From: CAMLQK01 sp964654135
Lineage (GTDB): Bacteria > Patescibacteriota > Saccharimonadia > Saccharimonadales > UBA4665
Assembly (NCBI GenBank): GCA_964654135.1
Contig: CAZZHV010000003.1
Coordinates: forward strand, 1 to 55,423
Direction of reading: 5' to 3'
DNA: 55,423 bases
Every line of letters begins with the position of its first letter. Position 1 is the stretch's first letter. A program made the translations under genes and the position numbers. Below the pieces are notes generated by a model that saw nothing but the letters and a program-made list of their open reading frames with translations, had not been told where the DNA came from and did no database searches. Positions 41,025 through 49,528 of the stretch are shown here, in pieces.

Positions 41025-42851
41025 ATGGCATTCAAGCATTCTACGTACACCAGCGGCAGTTCTGCCGCTGAGCCAACCTCGGCACCGCAACTACCCGATG
41101 ATCTTGCTACGCAGTTAGCGGTACACACCAAAGATGGTGGGGCGCTCGCGGAACGCAAAGCTTCCAAAAAAGCGGATGAGTCGAAAAAACAAACCAAAAC
41201 GCCCGATACCGATGCGATTATTGAGGACGCAAAAACCGACGAAGTCGTTGATGAAATTCTTAAAGAAGAAAGCGACACTGTTCTCGAGGATGCGGAACCT
41301 GAGCAAATAGAGCCGGAAGAACCAAAAAAACGTGGTTTTTGGCGCCGTAAATGGCTTCGTAACACAGTGTTATTTTTGCTTATTGCGGGCATCGCAGCCG
41401 CATTTGGTATACCGACGTCGCGCTACTATGTTCTTAACAAGGCCGGGGTGCGCAGTCGCATGTCCGTAAGGGTTATGGATCAGGGTACGCAGTTGCCCCT
41501 CAAGAACGTACACGTGCATCTGGATAACCAGGAGGCAACAACCGACAGTAAGGGTGTTGCTCAAATTTCCGGTATTAAGCTTGGGCCGCACAAATTAGCC
41601 ATTGAGCGTGTGGCTTTTTCATCTGTTAAACAAGACGTTACGATTGGATGGGGTAGTAACCCGTTGGGCGACTTTACGCTTGATCCAACTGGCGTGAAGT
41701 ATATTATTAAGCCCGCCGATTATGTAACTGGCAAGCCCATTACCAATGCTCAGGCGGCTAGTGGTGATGCTGCGGCTAATGCAGATAGTAAAGGTGTTAT
41801 TACGCTAACGGTGGCAAGCGCCGATAGCACAACTATGGCAGTTGACGTTTCCGCTGACGGCTATAGGGCTGAGCGTATTACCGTTAACACGCTATCAACA
41901 ACGCCAACCTCGGTTACCCTTGTTCCGGCTACTAAGTCTGTCTATGTAAGCAAACAGGCTGGCGTATATAACGTTATGACATCGTACGTAGACGGATTGG
42001 GTGCGGCCGTTTTACTAAAAGGCACGGGCAGCGAAACAAGCAATATGAGCCTCGCTGTTGATAATGCTGGTAAGCGTGCGGCTTTTGTCTCAACACGTGA
42101 CGGTAAACGCAACGCCGACGGCGATCTTTTGAGCGCTCTCACACTTATTAATACCGATGATGGCACTGCAAATATTGTGGATCATGCTGAGCATATCCAG
42201 CTGGTAGATTGGATCGGAACTACTATTATTTTCCAAGAGACTACGAGTGTTTCGGGTAGCGGCAAATACCATATTGTCGGCTATGATTACTCCACAAATA
42301 AACGCTATGAACTGGGCAACGCATCACAGTTTAACAGCGTGGTGAGTATGAAGGGTATGATCTACTATGCGGTTTCTAGCAGCGATCCTTCAGCTGATGC
42401 TGTTCTGTACAAAGTACGACCCGATGGCAGTGGTCGCCAGACGGTACTCGATAGCGAAGTCTGGTCGATGTTCCATGCTTCCTATGACACCCTCTATCTT
42501 CAGGCGCCAGATGGCTGGTACAGTCTCACCGACGGCAACAGCGCGTCTAAAATTTCTACCCCTCCAAGTTATCCAAACTACGCATACGTCGAAAGCGGCA
42601 AAGGCAAGAGCGCTTGGGTTGATGCAAGCGTAGCTCAAAGCGTGCTGTACGTTCATGATGAATCGACCGGCAAAGATACCAAGCTAACGGCTCAAAGCGG
42701 CTTATCCTATCCTGTACGTTGGCTCAGCGACACAGTATTGGAGTATCGAGTAGCTACAAATGGCGTGGCGAGCAACTACGTCATCTCGATTAATGGCGGC
42801 ACACCAAAGAAAATCGCTGACGTGACCAGCACCTACGCGTATAATAATTAG
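41025..42851 (+). CDS. Anchored surface protein, paralogue of the preceding gene
   Basis: 608 residues with the same order: acidic N-tail (1-105), basic stop and membrane helix (about 111-129, TVLFLLIAGIAAAFGIPTS), carboxypeptidase-regulatory-like sandwiches (about 140-300; SVRVMDQGTQLPLKNVHVHLDNQEATTDSKG) and a propeller (about 305-605) ending NYVISINGGTPKKIADV, nearly matching the end of its neighbour (SVNGGTPHKIS). It begins 35 bases after the first paralogue. The pair look like an old tandem duplication. A TAAACT box lies eight bases before ATG. Function unknown. Confidence 0.75.
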   Translation: MAFKHSTYTSGSSAAEPTSAPQLPDDLATQLAVHTKDGGALAERKASKKADESKKQTKTPDTDAIIEDAKTDEVVDEILKEESDTVLEDAEPEQIEPEEPKKRGFWRRKWLRNTVLFLLIAGIAAAFGIPTSRYYVLNKAGVRSRMSVRVMDQGTQLPLKNVHVHLDNQEATTDSKGVAQISGIKLGPHKLAIERVAFSSVKQDVTIGWGSNPLGDFTLDPTGVKYIIKPADYVTGKPITNAQAASGDAAANADSKGVITLTVASADSTTMAVDVSADGYRAERITVNTLSTTPTSVTLVPATKSVYVSKQAGVYNVMTSYVDGLGAAVLLKGTGSETSNMSLAVDNAGKRAAFVSTRDGKRNADGDLLSALTLINTDDGTANIVDHAEHIQLVDWIGTTIIFQETTSVSGSGKYHIVGYDYSTNKRYELGNASQFNSVVSMKGMIYYAVSSSDPSADAVLYKVRPDGSGRQTVLDSEVWSMFHASYDTLYLQAPDGWYSLTDGNSASKISTPPSYPNYAYVESGKGKSAWVDASVAQSVLYVHDESTGKDTKLTAQSGLSYPVRWLSDTVLEYRVATNGVASNYVISINGGTPKKIADVTSTYAYNN

Positions 42852-42853
42852 CA

Positions 42854-43705
42854 ATGACACCAGACGTACGGAGATGCGAGGACGCGGTGTGGGCGTATTA
42901 CGAAGCGCATGGTCGCAATGAGCTACCATGGCGCATTCTTGATGCTAATGGACAGATCGATCCCTATCATGTCATGGTTTCGGAGATTATGTTACAACAG
43001 ACACAAGTTGGTCGCGTTATACCTAAGTACGAGCAGTTTTTGGCGCGATTTCCCGACGTGCAGAGTTTGGCGAGTGCGCCATTGGCAGATGTGCTTACGA
43101 TGTGGAGCGGCCTTGGCTACAACCGTCGAGCTAAGTTTTTATGGCAAGCGGCACAGATGATTGTAGCTGAGTATAATGGTGTTTTTCCAAGAACGGCCCC
43201 CGAATTAGTTAAGTTGCCCGGCATTGGCGTAAATACTGCCGGTGCAATTGTGGCGTATGCATTTGATCGACCAGTAACGTTTATCGAAACCAACGTCAGA
43301 ACCGTGCTAATTCATCATTTTTTTGCTGATGAAGCAGATGTCGCAGACAAGCAATTACTACCAATTTTGCAGCAGATTATGGATGACATTGTATCCGATG
43401 CAATTGAAGGTCGGTCGGCGCGCACTTGGCATTGGGCGCTCATGGATTACGGCACGTACCTTAAGCAAACTGTCGGCAACATGAGTCGTCAAAGCAAAAC
43501 ATATGCTAAACAATCTGCATTTCATGGATCTAAGCGGCAGGTTCGCGGCCAAATTCTTAAAATACTCAGCACAACAGGGAAGCAGAGTGTACAAATGCTT
43601 CAAACAAAAATTGCTGATGAGCGTCTCGAAAGTGTTCTGGAAGATCTTGTCCGCGAAGAATTTATAAGTCTCAAAGACGAGCATTACCATTTAGGCTCGG
43701 CATGA
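42854..43705 (+). CDS. MutY-like adenine glycosylase lacking the iron-sulfur cysteines
   Basis: 283 residues. NELPWR, DPYHVMVSEIMLQQTQVGRVIPKYEQFL (E44 at the MutY catalytic glutamate position) and helix-hairpin-helix LPGIGVNTAGAIVAYAF are clear. The catalytic aspartate of MutY (in LDGNVKR) is replaced by glutamate, E145 in FIETNVRT. The CX6CX2CX5C cluster that should follow MDYGTYLKQ is missing, as is the C-terminal 8-oxoG-recognising domain; instead about 60 residues resemble a winged helix (RGQILKILSTTGKQ...LKDEHYHLGS). It may repair A:8-oxoG pairs or have another HhH-GPD specificity. The start lies three bases after the paralogue stop. Confidence 0.82.
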   Translation: MTPDVRRCEDAVWAYYEAHGRNELPWRILDANGQIDPYHVMVSEIMLQQTQVGRVIPKYEQFLARFPDVQSLASAPLADVLTMWSGLGYNRRAKFLWQAAQMIVAEYNGVFPRTAPELVKLPGIGVNTAGAIVAYAFDRPVTFIETNVRTVLIHHFFADEADVADKQLLPILQQIMDDIVSDAIEGRSARTWHWALMDYGTYLKQTVGNMSRQSKTYAKQSAFHGSKRQVRGQILKILSTTGKQSVQMLQTKIADERLESVLEDLVREEFISLKDEHYHLGSA

Positions 43706-43722
43706 TACAATTTGAGTAAGAT

Positions 43723-44175
43723 ATGGAACAAACAACACCCCAACCAACACGGCCAGTCATGGACGTCGCCCGTCCAAGGCCCGTAGCGCCAGCAGCAGTA
43801 CGTCCTGCTGCTGCGTCGGTATCAGCTAAGCCGACCACAACACAGCTACCCGAGCCAACTGCCGTATCCGCAGAGCCTGTGCCGGCACCAAAACCGGCAG
43901 AACACCCGGTCGAAGAGCCGGCAAAGCCTGTGCAAACTCCTCAAGCATTAGCTGTCCACAAGGCACCAGCCGACGAAGGCGAAGAAAAACCTGCCGAACA
44001 GACAGTAGAATTACCACCACAAGATGACGCAGCCGAGGCCGAAGAGCAGGCGCATCAGGAATCGACAGTTTCTACTGGTCCTCATGCACCAGTTGGTGTT
44101 ATTGTAGTGACCGTACTAGCGATGATTTTGCTTTGTGCGCTCGCAACAATGATTTATTTTGACACGCAAAAATAA
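43723..44175 (+). CDS. Pro/Ala/Glu-rich tail-anchored protein
   Basis: 150 residues: about 120 residues of low-complexity Pro/Ala/Glu/Val sequence with no cysteines, then a C-terminal membrane helix (about 126-144, VGVIVVTVLAMILLCALATMIYF) and a short DTQK tail. Topology is N-terminus in the cytoplasm. TACAAT lies eleven bases before ATG. It precedes the TsaC-like gene by 11 bases and may share its operon. No family recognised. Confidence 0.65.
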   Translation: MEQTTPQPTRPVMDVARPRPVAPAAVRPAAASVSAKPTTTQLPEPTAVSAEPVPAPKPAEHPVEEPAKPVQTPQALAVHKAPADEGEEKPAEQTVELPPQDDAAEAEEQAHQESTVSTGPHAPVGVIVVTVLAMILLCALATMIYFDTQK

Positions 44176-44186
44176 CGAGGCAGTCT

Positions 44187-44759
44187 ATGCAGGTTTTTCA
44201 CTCACTACATGATCCCGAACTTATTAGTTGCCTAAAAATGGGCGGTGTTGGTGTATTGCCTACCGATACGCTGTACGGCATCGTGGCACGTGTTGCCAAT
44301 CCTGGCGCCGTCGAACGTCTATACTCCTTAAAACACCGCGAAAAGAAGCCTGGCACGACAATTGCTGCCAGCGTAGATCAGCTTGCTGATCTTGGGCTAG
44401 ACGCTGCTTTACTCGATAGAATTCGTGATTATTGGCCAGCACCATTGAGCATTGTTTTGCCATTAGGCGACGAACTGCAACACTTACACCAAGGTGTGGG
44501 CGAAAGCCCATTTCGGGTAGTCGCCGACGAGAACTTGCGTTCACTACTCGAACAAACAGGACCACTCGTTACCAGTAGTGCAAATCAGCCTGGGGAGCCA
44601 CCAGCGCAAACATTACACGAAGCACAAGCATACTTTGGCGACCATATTGATTTTTATGTTGATGGTGGTGATATCGGTGATCGTCCTCCGTCAACAATTG
44701 CTCGTTTAACTGATACTGGCCTCGAAATATTAAGACAGGGTGCCGCCCAGATAAAATAA
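44187..44759 (+). CDS. Threonylcarbamoyl-AMP synthase (Sua5/YrdC/TsaC family)
   Basis: 190 residues, short single-domain form. GGVGVLPTDTLYGIVARVANPGAVERLYSLKHRE is the typical nucleotide/carbonate-binding opening; TSANQPGEPP and the STIARLTDTGLEILRQGA end are also characteristic. It makes threonylcarbamoyl-adenylate for t6A37 of tRNA; TsaD, B and E must lie elsewhere. AACGAGG precedes ATG. TsaC and YciO homologues are hard to tell apart by eye. Confidence 0.9.
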   Translation: MQVFHSLHDPELISCLKMGGVGVLPTDTLYGIVARVANPGAVERLYSLKHREKKPGTTIAASVDQLADLGLDAALLDRIRDYWPAPLSIVLPLGDELQHLHQGVGESPFRVVADENLRSLLEQTGPLVTSSANQPGEPPAQTLHEAQAYFGDHIDFYVDGGDIGDRPPSTIARLTDTGLEILRQGAAQIK

Positions 44760-44771
44760 TAGGAATATCCC

Positions 44772-45104
44772 ATGACATTTGATGAATACCAAACACAAGC
44801 ATTAACAACTGCCGTCCACCATGCAAATCCAGAAATGGACAAAACTATTTTTGCTATGGGCGTTGCTGGTGAAGCCGGCGAAGTTATCGAAAAATGGAAG
44901 AAGATTGTTGCTTACCGCGAAGGTAAAATAACAGATGAAGACCTCCGGGAACTAAGCAAAGAACTCGGTGACGTTATCTGGTATATTGCCGTATTTGCAC
45001 ATGAACTTGGCTTGTCGTTTGGCGATATTGCGCAGCAAAATGCCGATAAACTGGCTAGCCGTAAAGCGCGTAATGTTATCAAGGGACAGGGCGACAACCG
45101 ATAG
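44772..45104 (+). CDS. MazG-like nucleotide pyrophosphohydrolase
   Basis: 110 residues. FAMGVAGEAGEVIEKWKKIVAYREGK carries the first metal-binding ExxE pair and LRELSKELGDVIWYIAVFAHELGLSFGDIA the second (ELGDVIWY) typical of MazG-like all-alpha NTP pyrophosphohydrolases. It should clear non-canonical or excess NTPs. AGGAAT precedes ATG, 12 bases after the TsaC-like gene; a co-transcribed pair. Confidence 0.9.
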   Translation: MTFDEYQTQALTTAVHHANPEMDKTIFAMGVAGEAGEVIEKWKKIVAYREGKITDEDLRELSKELGDVIWYIAVFAHELGLSFGDIAQQNADKLASRKARNVIKGQGDNR

Positions 45105-45179
45105 CAACAGCGACCGTACATATTGCAACAGATTGAAATTTAGTCAAAATTATGATTACATAGTGGGTGATTTGAAACT

Positions 45180-46193
45180 ATGGAACAACCATTGCGACGT
45201 AACCAGTTTGATATGAATGAAGGCCTTGCCGGTAACGCCGGTAGGTTGCCTGGTCATGGTGAAGTGCCCCGCAAAGCAGGACACATTCTGTTGCACGAGT
45301 CACCTCACGGTGGTGAGATATCGCTTGAAGCAAGCGGTGAACAGCCCGTAGACCCTACTCATCAGGTAGCTCGTACAGAGGTACCAGCTTGGTACAATGT
45401 GAAATTTAATGCACTCGACCAGGTAGTTGAGCAGCAATATGGTCAAGCATTCCAACAGGAACAGAAGCCCGAACAAGTTGGCGACCAAGGCGCTAGCGCT
45501 GCGCTAGCCGGAGTCCGCCAGGCTGCCGCTCAGCCACTCGTGGCAACACCTGTTGATCCACAAAAGCCAGCACACGCTGCCCCTGTTGCTCCAGTGCCAC
45601 ATATTGACCAGACACCACTAACTGCGAGCAATCCTATTTATAACGCGATGGCACACCCAATTCAGGCTCAACAGCCAAAGCCAATCGATCAACCGCAAAC
45701 GCAGCCAACGCCAGCCCTTCCGGTAGATGTGCCTCAGCAGCCAATTTCTCAGCAACCAGATCCCCAAGTACAGGCAGAGCAACCTACACTACAGTATGCG
45801 CAACCGCAGCCAGTATTTGAGCAGCAGGTATCTCCTGCCACGCCATATCAGAACACGCACGCTACATATGCTCCTATAGAACTTGCAGAACCTAGCCATC
45901 AGCAAATCTCCCAGACACCAATGGGCGGTCAACCAGCGATTCCGTCTATTCCACAGCCAACCGCTTCAATGAATGGTGCGGTGAACCCATCTTTTGCACA
46001 GCCAATGCAGCCAGCGCTTCCAACCGCTCCGCAATATTCCGAACCTCGATTGCCAGAAGGAACACCAAAGCGAATAGACCCGCAACATCTTTTGCCAGCG
46101 GCACGTAAACACGCTTCACGTTACCTGCAAAACCCATGGGTTTGGCTCGCTATCGGGTTGCTAATGATTTTATATTTCGTTCGTTCTATCTAG
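45180..46193 (+). CDS. Gln/Pro-rich tail-anchored protein
   Basis: 337 residues. The first 80 have some order (MEQPLRRNQFDMNEGLAGNA and HILLHESPHGGEISLE), then about 220 residues are Gln/Pro-rich and unstructured, then a C-terminal helix (about 316-335, PWVWLAIGLLMILYFVRSI). No cysteines. It would stay on the cytoplasmic side with a C-terminal anchor. It is convergent with the Mur ligase gene with no spacing. I see no known domain; a scaffold role is speculation. Confidence 0.65.
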   Translation: MEQPLRRNQFDMNEGLAGNAGRLPGHGEVPRKAGHILLHESPHGGEISLEASGEQPVDPTHQVARTEVPAWYNVKFNALDQVVEQQYGQAFQQEQKPEQVGDQGASAALAGVRQAAAQPLVATPVDPQKPAHAAPVAPVPHIDQTPLTASNPIYNAMAHPIQAQQPKPIDQPQTQPTPALPVDVPQQPISQQPDPQVQAEQPTLQYAQPQPVFEQQVSPATPYQNTHATYAPIELAEPSHQQISQTPMGGQPAIPSIPQPTASMNGAVNPSFAQPMQPALPTAPQYSEPRLPEGTPKRIDPQHLLPAARKHASRYLQNPWVWLAIGLLMILYFVRSI

Positions 46194-47504
46194 TTATTTA
46201 ACGAACTGGGTGCGTAACCATTCATCAAGGCTGTTGCCGCCACCGCCGGCCATGCCAACAACCATATCACCTTGTGCAAGGTGGTTTTTGATTGTCTGCG
46301 CTAGTTGTTCGTTACGCTCACGCGGTTCTGCGATTGCTGGATTGCTAAGATGTGTAATGAGCTCCTCGGGCGTCAAGATAGGCTGATTTGGATCTTCGCG
46401 CGCTAAATAACTGGGGATCCAATAGACCTTTTCGGCGCCATCGAAACAATCTTGATAGACATCCATCATAAAGTGCTGTCGGCGATTGGTTAGAGGTTCG
46501 TACACAACGACAAGCTTCTGGCTGTGTGCTTGTGCATATTCGAGTGCCGCACTCATGGCTCCCCGGATTTTCTCAGGTGTATGCGCATAATCGGTAAATA
46601 AGTTTGGCGCAATCATTTCCATGCGACGTTGCAAGCCAGGGAAGCGGTCCATATGTTTTTGGAGTTGAGCGACAGATATTTTAGTAGCTCGATGCACAGT
46701 CTGAATAGCCAACCAAGCATCAAGGCGGTTGTACTTGCCAAGCAAGGCCAACTCCTCGATATGTGGGTTGCTAGTTTGCTCAATATGCAAATGATCGTCC
46801 CCGACACTTTCACCACTGTCTAAGCTTAGATATTCGTAATCTTCTTGCCATAGAACCGTGTGCTTGCTTTGAGAAATGAATTCTACGAACGCCTGCTGGT
46901 AGTCCTCGCGGGTAGGGAATATTTCATGGTGATCCCATGTAACGCCTGTAATGAGGCTGTACTGTGGCTGAAATGCCAAGAAGTTGCGGTCGAACTCATC
47001 GCATTCATAAGCAAAGAATTCAGAACCCTCAACATATTGGCCCATGTCCCCGAAGCTAATCTTGGCACCTACAGAGTAGCTCAATGGAATACCTAACTCC
47101 TTAAAGAGCCATATAACCATAGCTGTAGTGGTGGTTTTGCCATGCGTACCAGCAATGGCGATCATCTTGAGCTTTTTATCTTCGATAATTCTGTTGAGTA
47201 GCTCGTCGCGTTTGCTCATATGAATAACTTGCTCACGGCAGAATTCTAGCTCAGGCGCGTTTGGGTTCTCAATAACGATAGCAGAGGAGTACACGAACCA
47301 ATCAATTGGCTGTTCGCTATGTATTTTGGCGATTCCATCACGCTCTTGACCGATGTGAATATCGGTAATGCCGTGTTTTTTAAGATATTCGATATATTGG
47401 GAATCTTGTTTGTCGGAGCCGGATACTGTGTAGCCTGCTTGCTTAGCGATTAATGCAAGTGGTCCAATGGCCGTGCCACCGATTCCAGAGAAGTAGATAT
47501 GCAT
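46194..47504 (-). CDS. Mur ligase family protein (MurC/Mpl-like)
   Basis: 436 residues. N-terminal Rossmann MHIYFSGIGGTAIGPLALIAKQAGYTVSGSD, ATP-binding AIAGTHGKTTTTAMVIWLFKEL, central YECDEFDRNFLAFQPQYSLITGVTWDHHEIF, and C-terminal NLFTDYAHTPEKIRGAM with LVVVYEPLTNRRQHF. This is the MurC-type order: ATP-driven attachment of L-Ala to UDP-MurNAc, or of a recovered peptide in Mpl; I cannot choose. The ATG at 47504 is favoured over an in-frame GTG at 47510 because TACACT (47511-47516) ends exactly six bases before it, another predicted leaderless start. Confidence 0.88.
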   Translation of the reverse strand: MHIYFSGIGGTAIGPLALIAKQAGYTVSGSDKQDSQYIEYLKKHGITDIHIGQERDGIAKIHSEQPIDWFVYSSAIVIENPNAPELEFCREQVIHMSKRDELLNRIIEDKKLKMIAIAGTHGKTTTTAMVIWLFKELGIPLSYSVGAKISFGDMGQYVEGSEFFAYECDEFDRNFLAFQPQYSLITGVTWDHHEIFPTREDYQQAFVEFISQSKHTVLWQEDYEYLSLDSGESVGDDHLHIEQTSNPHIEELALLGKYNRLDAWLAIQTVHRATKISVAQLQKHMDRFPGLQRRMEMIAPNLFTDYAHTPEKIRGAMSAALEYAQAHSQKLVVVYEPLTNRRQHFMMDVYQDCFDGAEKVYWIPSYLAREDPNQPILTPEELITHLSNPAIAEPRERNEQLAQTIKNHLAQGDMVVGMAGGGGNSLDEWLRTQFVK

Positions 47505-47508
47505 GTAC

Positions 47509-47541
47509 ACAGTGTAGCACGCCTAAACTGTGGTACACTGT
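47509..47541. promoter_or_regulatory. Symmetrical divergent promoter region
   Basis: An inverted repeat ACAGTGTA (47509-47516) and TACACTGT (47534-47541) with 17 bases between the two TACACT hexamers, which point outwards towards the Mur ligase and the 203-residue gene. Confidence 0.5.
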
Positions 47542-47567
47542 AAAAAGCTTTAGGTAATTGACAATAC

Positions 47568-48179
47568 ATGAATAAAAAATACTGGCACTTTATTTGGACA
47601 ACGTATGTGCGACCGGTTAGAATTTGGTACCTTATCGCACTTGCCATTATTAGCGGTGTTATCTGTGTTATGGCGCTCCGAAACAACAACCAACAAATGG
47701 GTCGTTTGCGCGAAGCAGTTTACACAGCAGACAAGAACAATACCGATGTTGTTGCCGCACTACAGAAACTGCAAGTGTATGTGAATTCACACATGAATAC
47801 GAGCTTAGCGGCTGGTAATACTTCTGTATATCCACCAATCCAGCTCAAGTACACGTACCAACGCCTACAAGATGCTGAGCAAGAAAAGGCTGCTACATCT
47901 AATACAACTTTGTACTCACAGGCTCAACAATATTGTGAGCAGCAAGACTCTACCGACTTCTCGGGTCGTAACCGCATACCATGTATCGAAGAATATGTAT
48001 CTAGCCACGGCGGTGCAACTGCAAAAAAAGTGCCAGACAGCATGTATAAATTTGACTTCGCGTCACCTACTTGGTCGCCCGACTTCGCAGGTTGGATGCT
48101 CGCTTTGACCGTACTCTTCACATTCTTGTTGATTGTGCGCCTAGCACTAGGTCTTATCCTCAAACGCCTCGCCTCGTAA
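47568..48179 (+). CDS. Membrane protein with two helices and an external loop
   Basis: 203 residues: helix at about 17-37 (VRIWYLIALAIISGVICVMAL), an external segment with coiled-coil-like start (MGRLREAVYTADKNNTDVVAALQKLQ) and two cysteines (YCEQQD and IPCIEEYV) that could pair, then helix at about 176-197. Both ends are cytoplasmic. No strong Shine-Dalgarno; TACACT at 47534-47539 is the likely -10. Divergent from the Mur ligase gene. Family not recognised. Confidence 0.65.
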   Translation: MNKKYWHFIWTTYVRPVRIWYLIALAIISGVICVMALRNNNQQMGRLREAVYTADKNNTDVVAALQKLQVYVNSHMNTSLAAGNTSVYPPIQLKYTYQRLQDAEQEKAATSNTTLYSQAQQYCEQQDSTDFSGRNRIPCIEEYVSSHGGATAKKVPDSMYKFDFASPTWSPDFAGWMLALTVLFTFLLIVRLALGLILKRLAS

Positions 48180-48183
48180 AAGA

Positions 48184-48275
48184 AAGGCCTCACCGCTAGA
48201 CGTCCTGAGCTCGCTAAAAGCGTGCTTATATAGCACACTTTTACCTTCGTGCGGATTGTCTCTCGGTGAGGCCTT
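48184..48275 (+). ncRNA. Structured RNA element or complex terminator
   Basis: Twelve-pair closing stem AAGGCCTCACCG (48184-48195) / CGGTGAGGCCTT (48264-48275), then AGACGTCC/GGATTGTCT and inner hairpins including GTGCT/AGCAC (about 48222-48236). CCTTTT follows. It begins five bases after the preceding stop codon. It may end that transcript, but about 90 nt of branched structure is large for a simple terminator. Confidence 0.45.
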
Positions 48276-48373
48276 CCTTTTACAATTAAGCGCGAACGGA
48301 CGATTCTTTTTTGCTCTCCCAAACTATGTACCGGGCGTGTTGTGTGCGAATAGTGCCAAGGCTTGTGTGCATG
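48276..48373. other. Intergenic stretch without recognised features
   Basis: About 100 bases between the structured element and the next terminator; I see no open frame with a ribosome site or convincing promoter. Confidence 0.4.
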
Positions 48374-48404
48374 AAAATAGCCCCGGATGACCGAGGCTAT
48401 TTTG
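48374..48404. terminator. Intrinsic terminator
   Basis: AAAATAGCC / GGCTATTTT hairpin; on the minus strand it follows the stop of the Ser/Thr-rich membrane protein gene. Confidence 0.85.
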
Positions 48405-48420
48405 CTAACTAACGTGAGAA

Positions 48421-49158
48421 CTATTGGTTCTTGTTGGTAGTTGTAGTGCTGGTTGTACCGGTTGTAGCGTTGCTACTAGTGCCGGTTGAGCTTGATGTTG
48501 CGGCGTTCTGTGCGCTGCCAGAGTCGCTACTGCTCTGCGACGAAGTGTTAGTTGAAGTGCTACACTTCTGGCCACTTGGGTTTTGCTTGACCCATTCGTT
48601 AATGGTCTTAACAACTTGGCCATCATCCTTGAGGTTTTCCCAGAAGGTAACTTGTTCGCGGTTTATCACCATTTGGTCATATGGACCGTGCAGCTCACAT
48701 CCAAGCTTTACAAGTGTAAAGTTGTTAGATGACGTGTCGGTTGTAGCCTTGGTGGCGTCAGATTTGCTGCTTGTTGAGTTAAGGTAGAACACGTTCTGCA
48801 GGCTGAAGTACTTGCTGTTCATAGCGGTAACTTTACCAAAGTAAACCTGACCGTTATTTAGGAAAACTGCCTGATATTTGTTGTCTACAATGTACTTACC
48901 TTCATTTGGATTGCTGCTTCGGAAGAGCAAAACGAGTGACAAAGCGAGTACTGTGATCGAAAATAATAAAATTACATTTGCGACACGTAGCCAGCCTGGC
49001 ACACGAGTCCAGCTAAAGCTCTTTTTAAAATTACCGCCATTGCCATTATCGTGATGCTGAGGTGCAGCTGGTGCATGCTGTTGAGGAGCTTGTACTCCAG
49101 GGGTAGTAGCCGCGCGACCTTGCTGTTGGCTCTGACCGTTACGGTTCATAAAATCCAT
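48421..49158 (-). CDS. Membrane-anchored protein with Ser/Thr-rich tail
   Basis: 245 residues: a Gln/Asn/Ala-rich cytoplasmic start (1-45), one membrane helix (about 53-72, VANVILLFSITVLALSLVLLF), a folded external part (about 80-190; GKYIVDNKYQAVFLNNGQVYFGKVTAMNSKYFSLQNVFYL, then LVKLGCELHGPYDQMVINREQVTFWENL) and a Ser/Thr-rich tail. The external part, starting KYQAVFLNNGQVYFGK, is a pattern I have seen in hypothetical proteins of Patescibacteria. GGGAGAACG precedes ATG 49158; an ATG three codons later is possible. Function unknown. Confidence 0.72.
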   Translation of the reverse strand: MDFMNRNGQSQQQGRAATTPGVQAPQQHAPAAPQHHDNGNGGNFKKSFSWTRVPGWLRVANVILLFSITVLALSLVLLFRSSNPNEGKYIVDNKYQAVFLNNGQVYFGKVTAMNSKYFSLQNVFYLNSTSSKSDATKATTDTSSNNFTLVKLGCELHGPYDQMVINREQVTFWENLKDDGQVVKTINEWVKQNPSGQKCSTSTNTSSQSSSDSGSAQNAATSSSTGTSSNATTGTTSTTTTNKNQ

Positions 49159-49247
49159 TTCGTTCTCCCGCCCATTTTATGAGTGATTATGATTCCAAGT
49201 GTAATACATAAGCGGCATGACATGCAACTACCCCCGTGGAAAAACTG

Positions 49248-49277
49248 TTGACAAAAGAAAAATGCGCGCGTTATGGT
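49248..49277 (+). promoter_or_regulatory. Promoter of the 65-residue gene
   Basis: Perfect TTGACA (49248-49253), 18-base spacer, TATGGT (49272-49277); start near 49284, then a 36-base leader with AGAGGGAAA. Confidence 0.75.
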
Positions 49278-49319
49278 AGGGGTACCATTACTAATCCATA
49301 AGAGAGGGAAAATCTAGAA

Positions 49320-49517
49320 ATGGCATACAAGCACACAAACTCCAAGGGCGTAACATACTACCTCAACTCAAAGAAGGTTGTCCTCCGCGGTGGCAAAGAA
49401 CAGACTATCTACTACTTCAGCAAGGACGAGCGTCCTGAAGGCACCGACTTGCCAGCAGGTTACTCTGTGAACGAAAACCCACGCAACGGTTTCTTGACTG
49501 TCAAGCGCGACAAATAG
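49320..49517 (+). CDS. Small conserved-looking 65-residue protein
   Basis: MAYKHTNSKGVTYYLNSKK... then VLRGGKEQTIYYFSKDERPE and PAGYSVNENPRNGFLTVKRDK. Highly charged, basic and beta-rich, without cysteines or membrane segments. It has its own strong promoter, Shine-Dalgarno and terminator and rich use of strong codons (AAG, GGC, AAC), which suggests high expression. I do not know the function. Confidence 0.85.
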   Translation: MAYKHTNSKGVTYYLNSKKVVLRGGKEQTIYYFSKDERPEGTDLPAGYSVNENPRNGFLTVKRDK

Positions 49518-49528
49518 TACTTTTGTCC

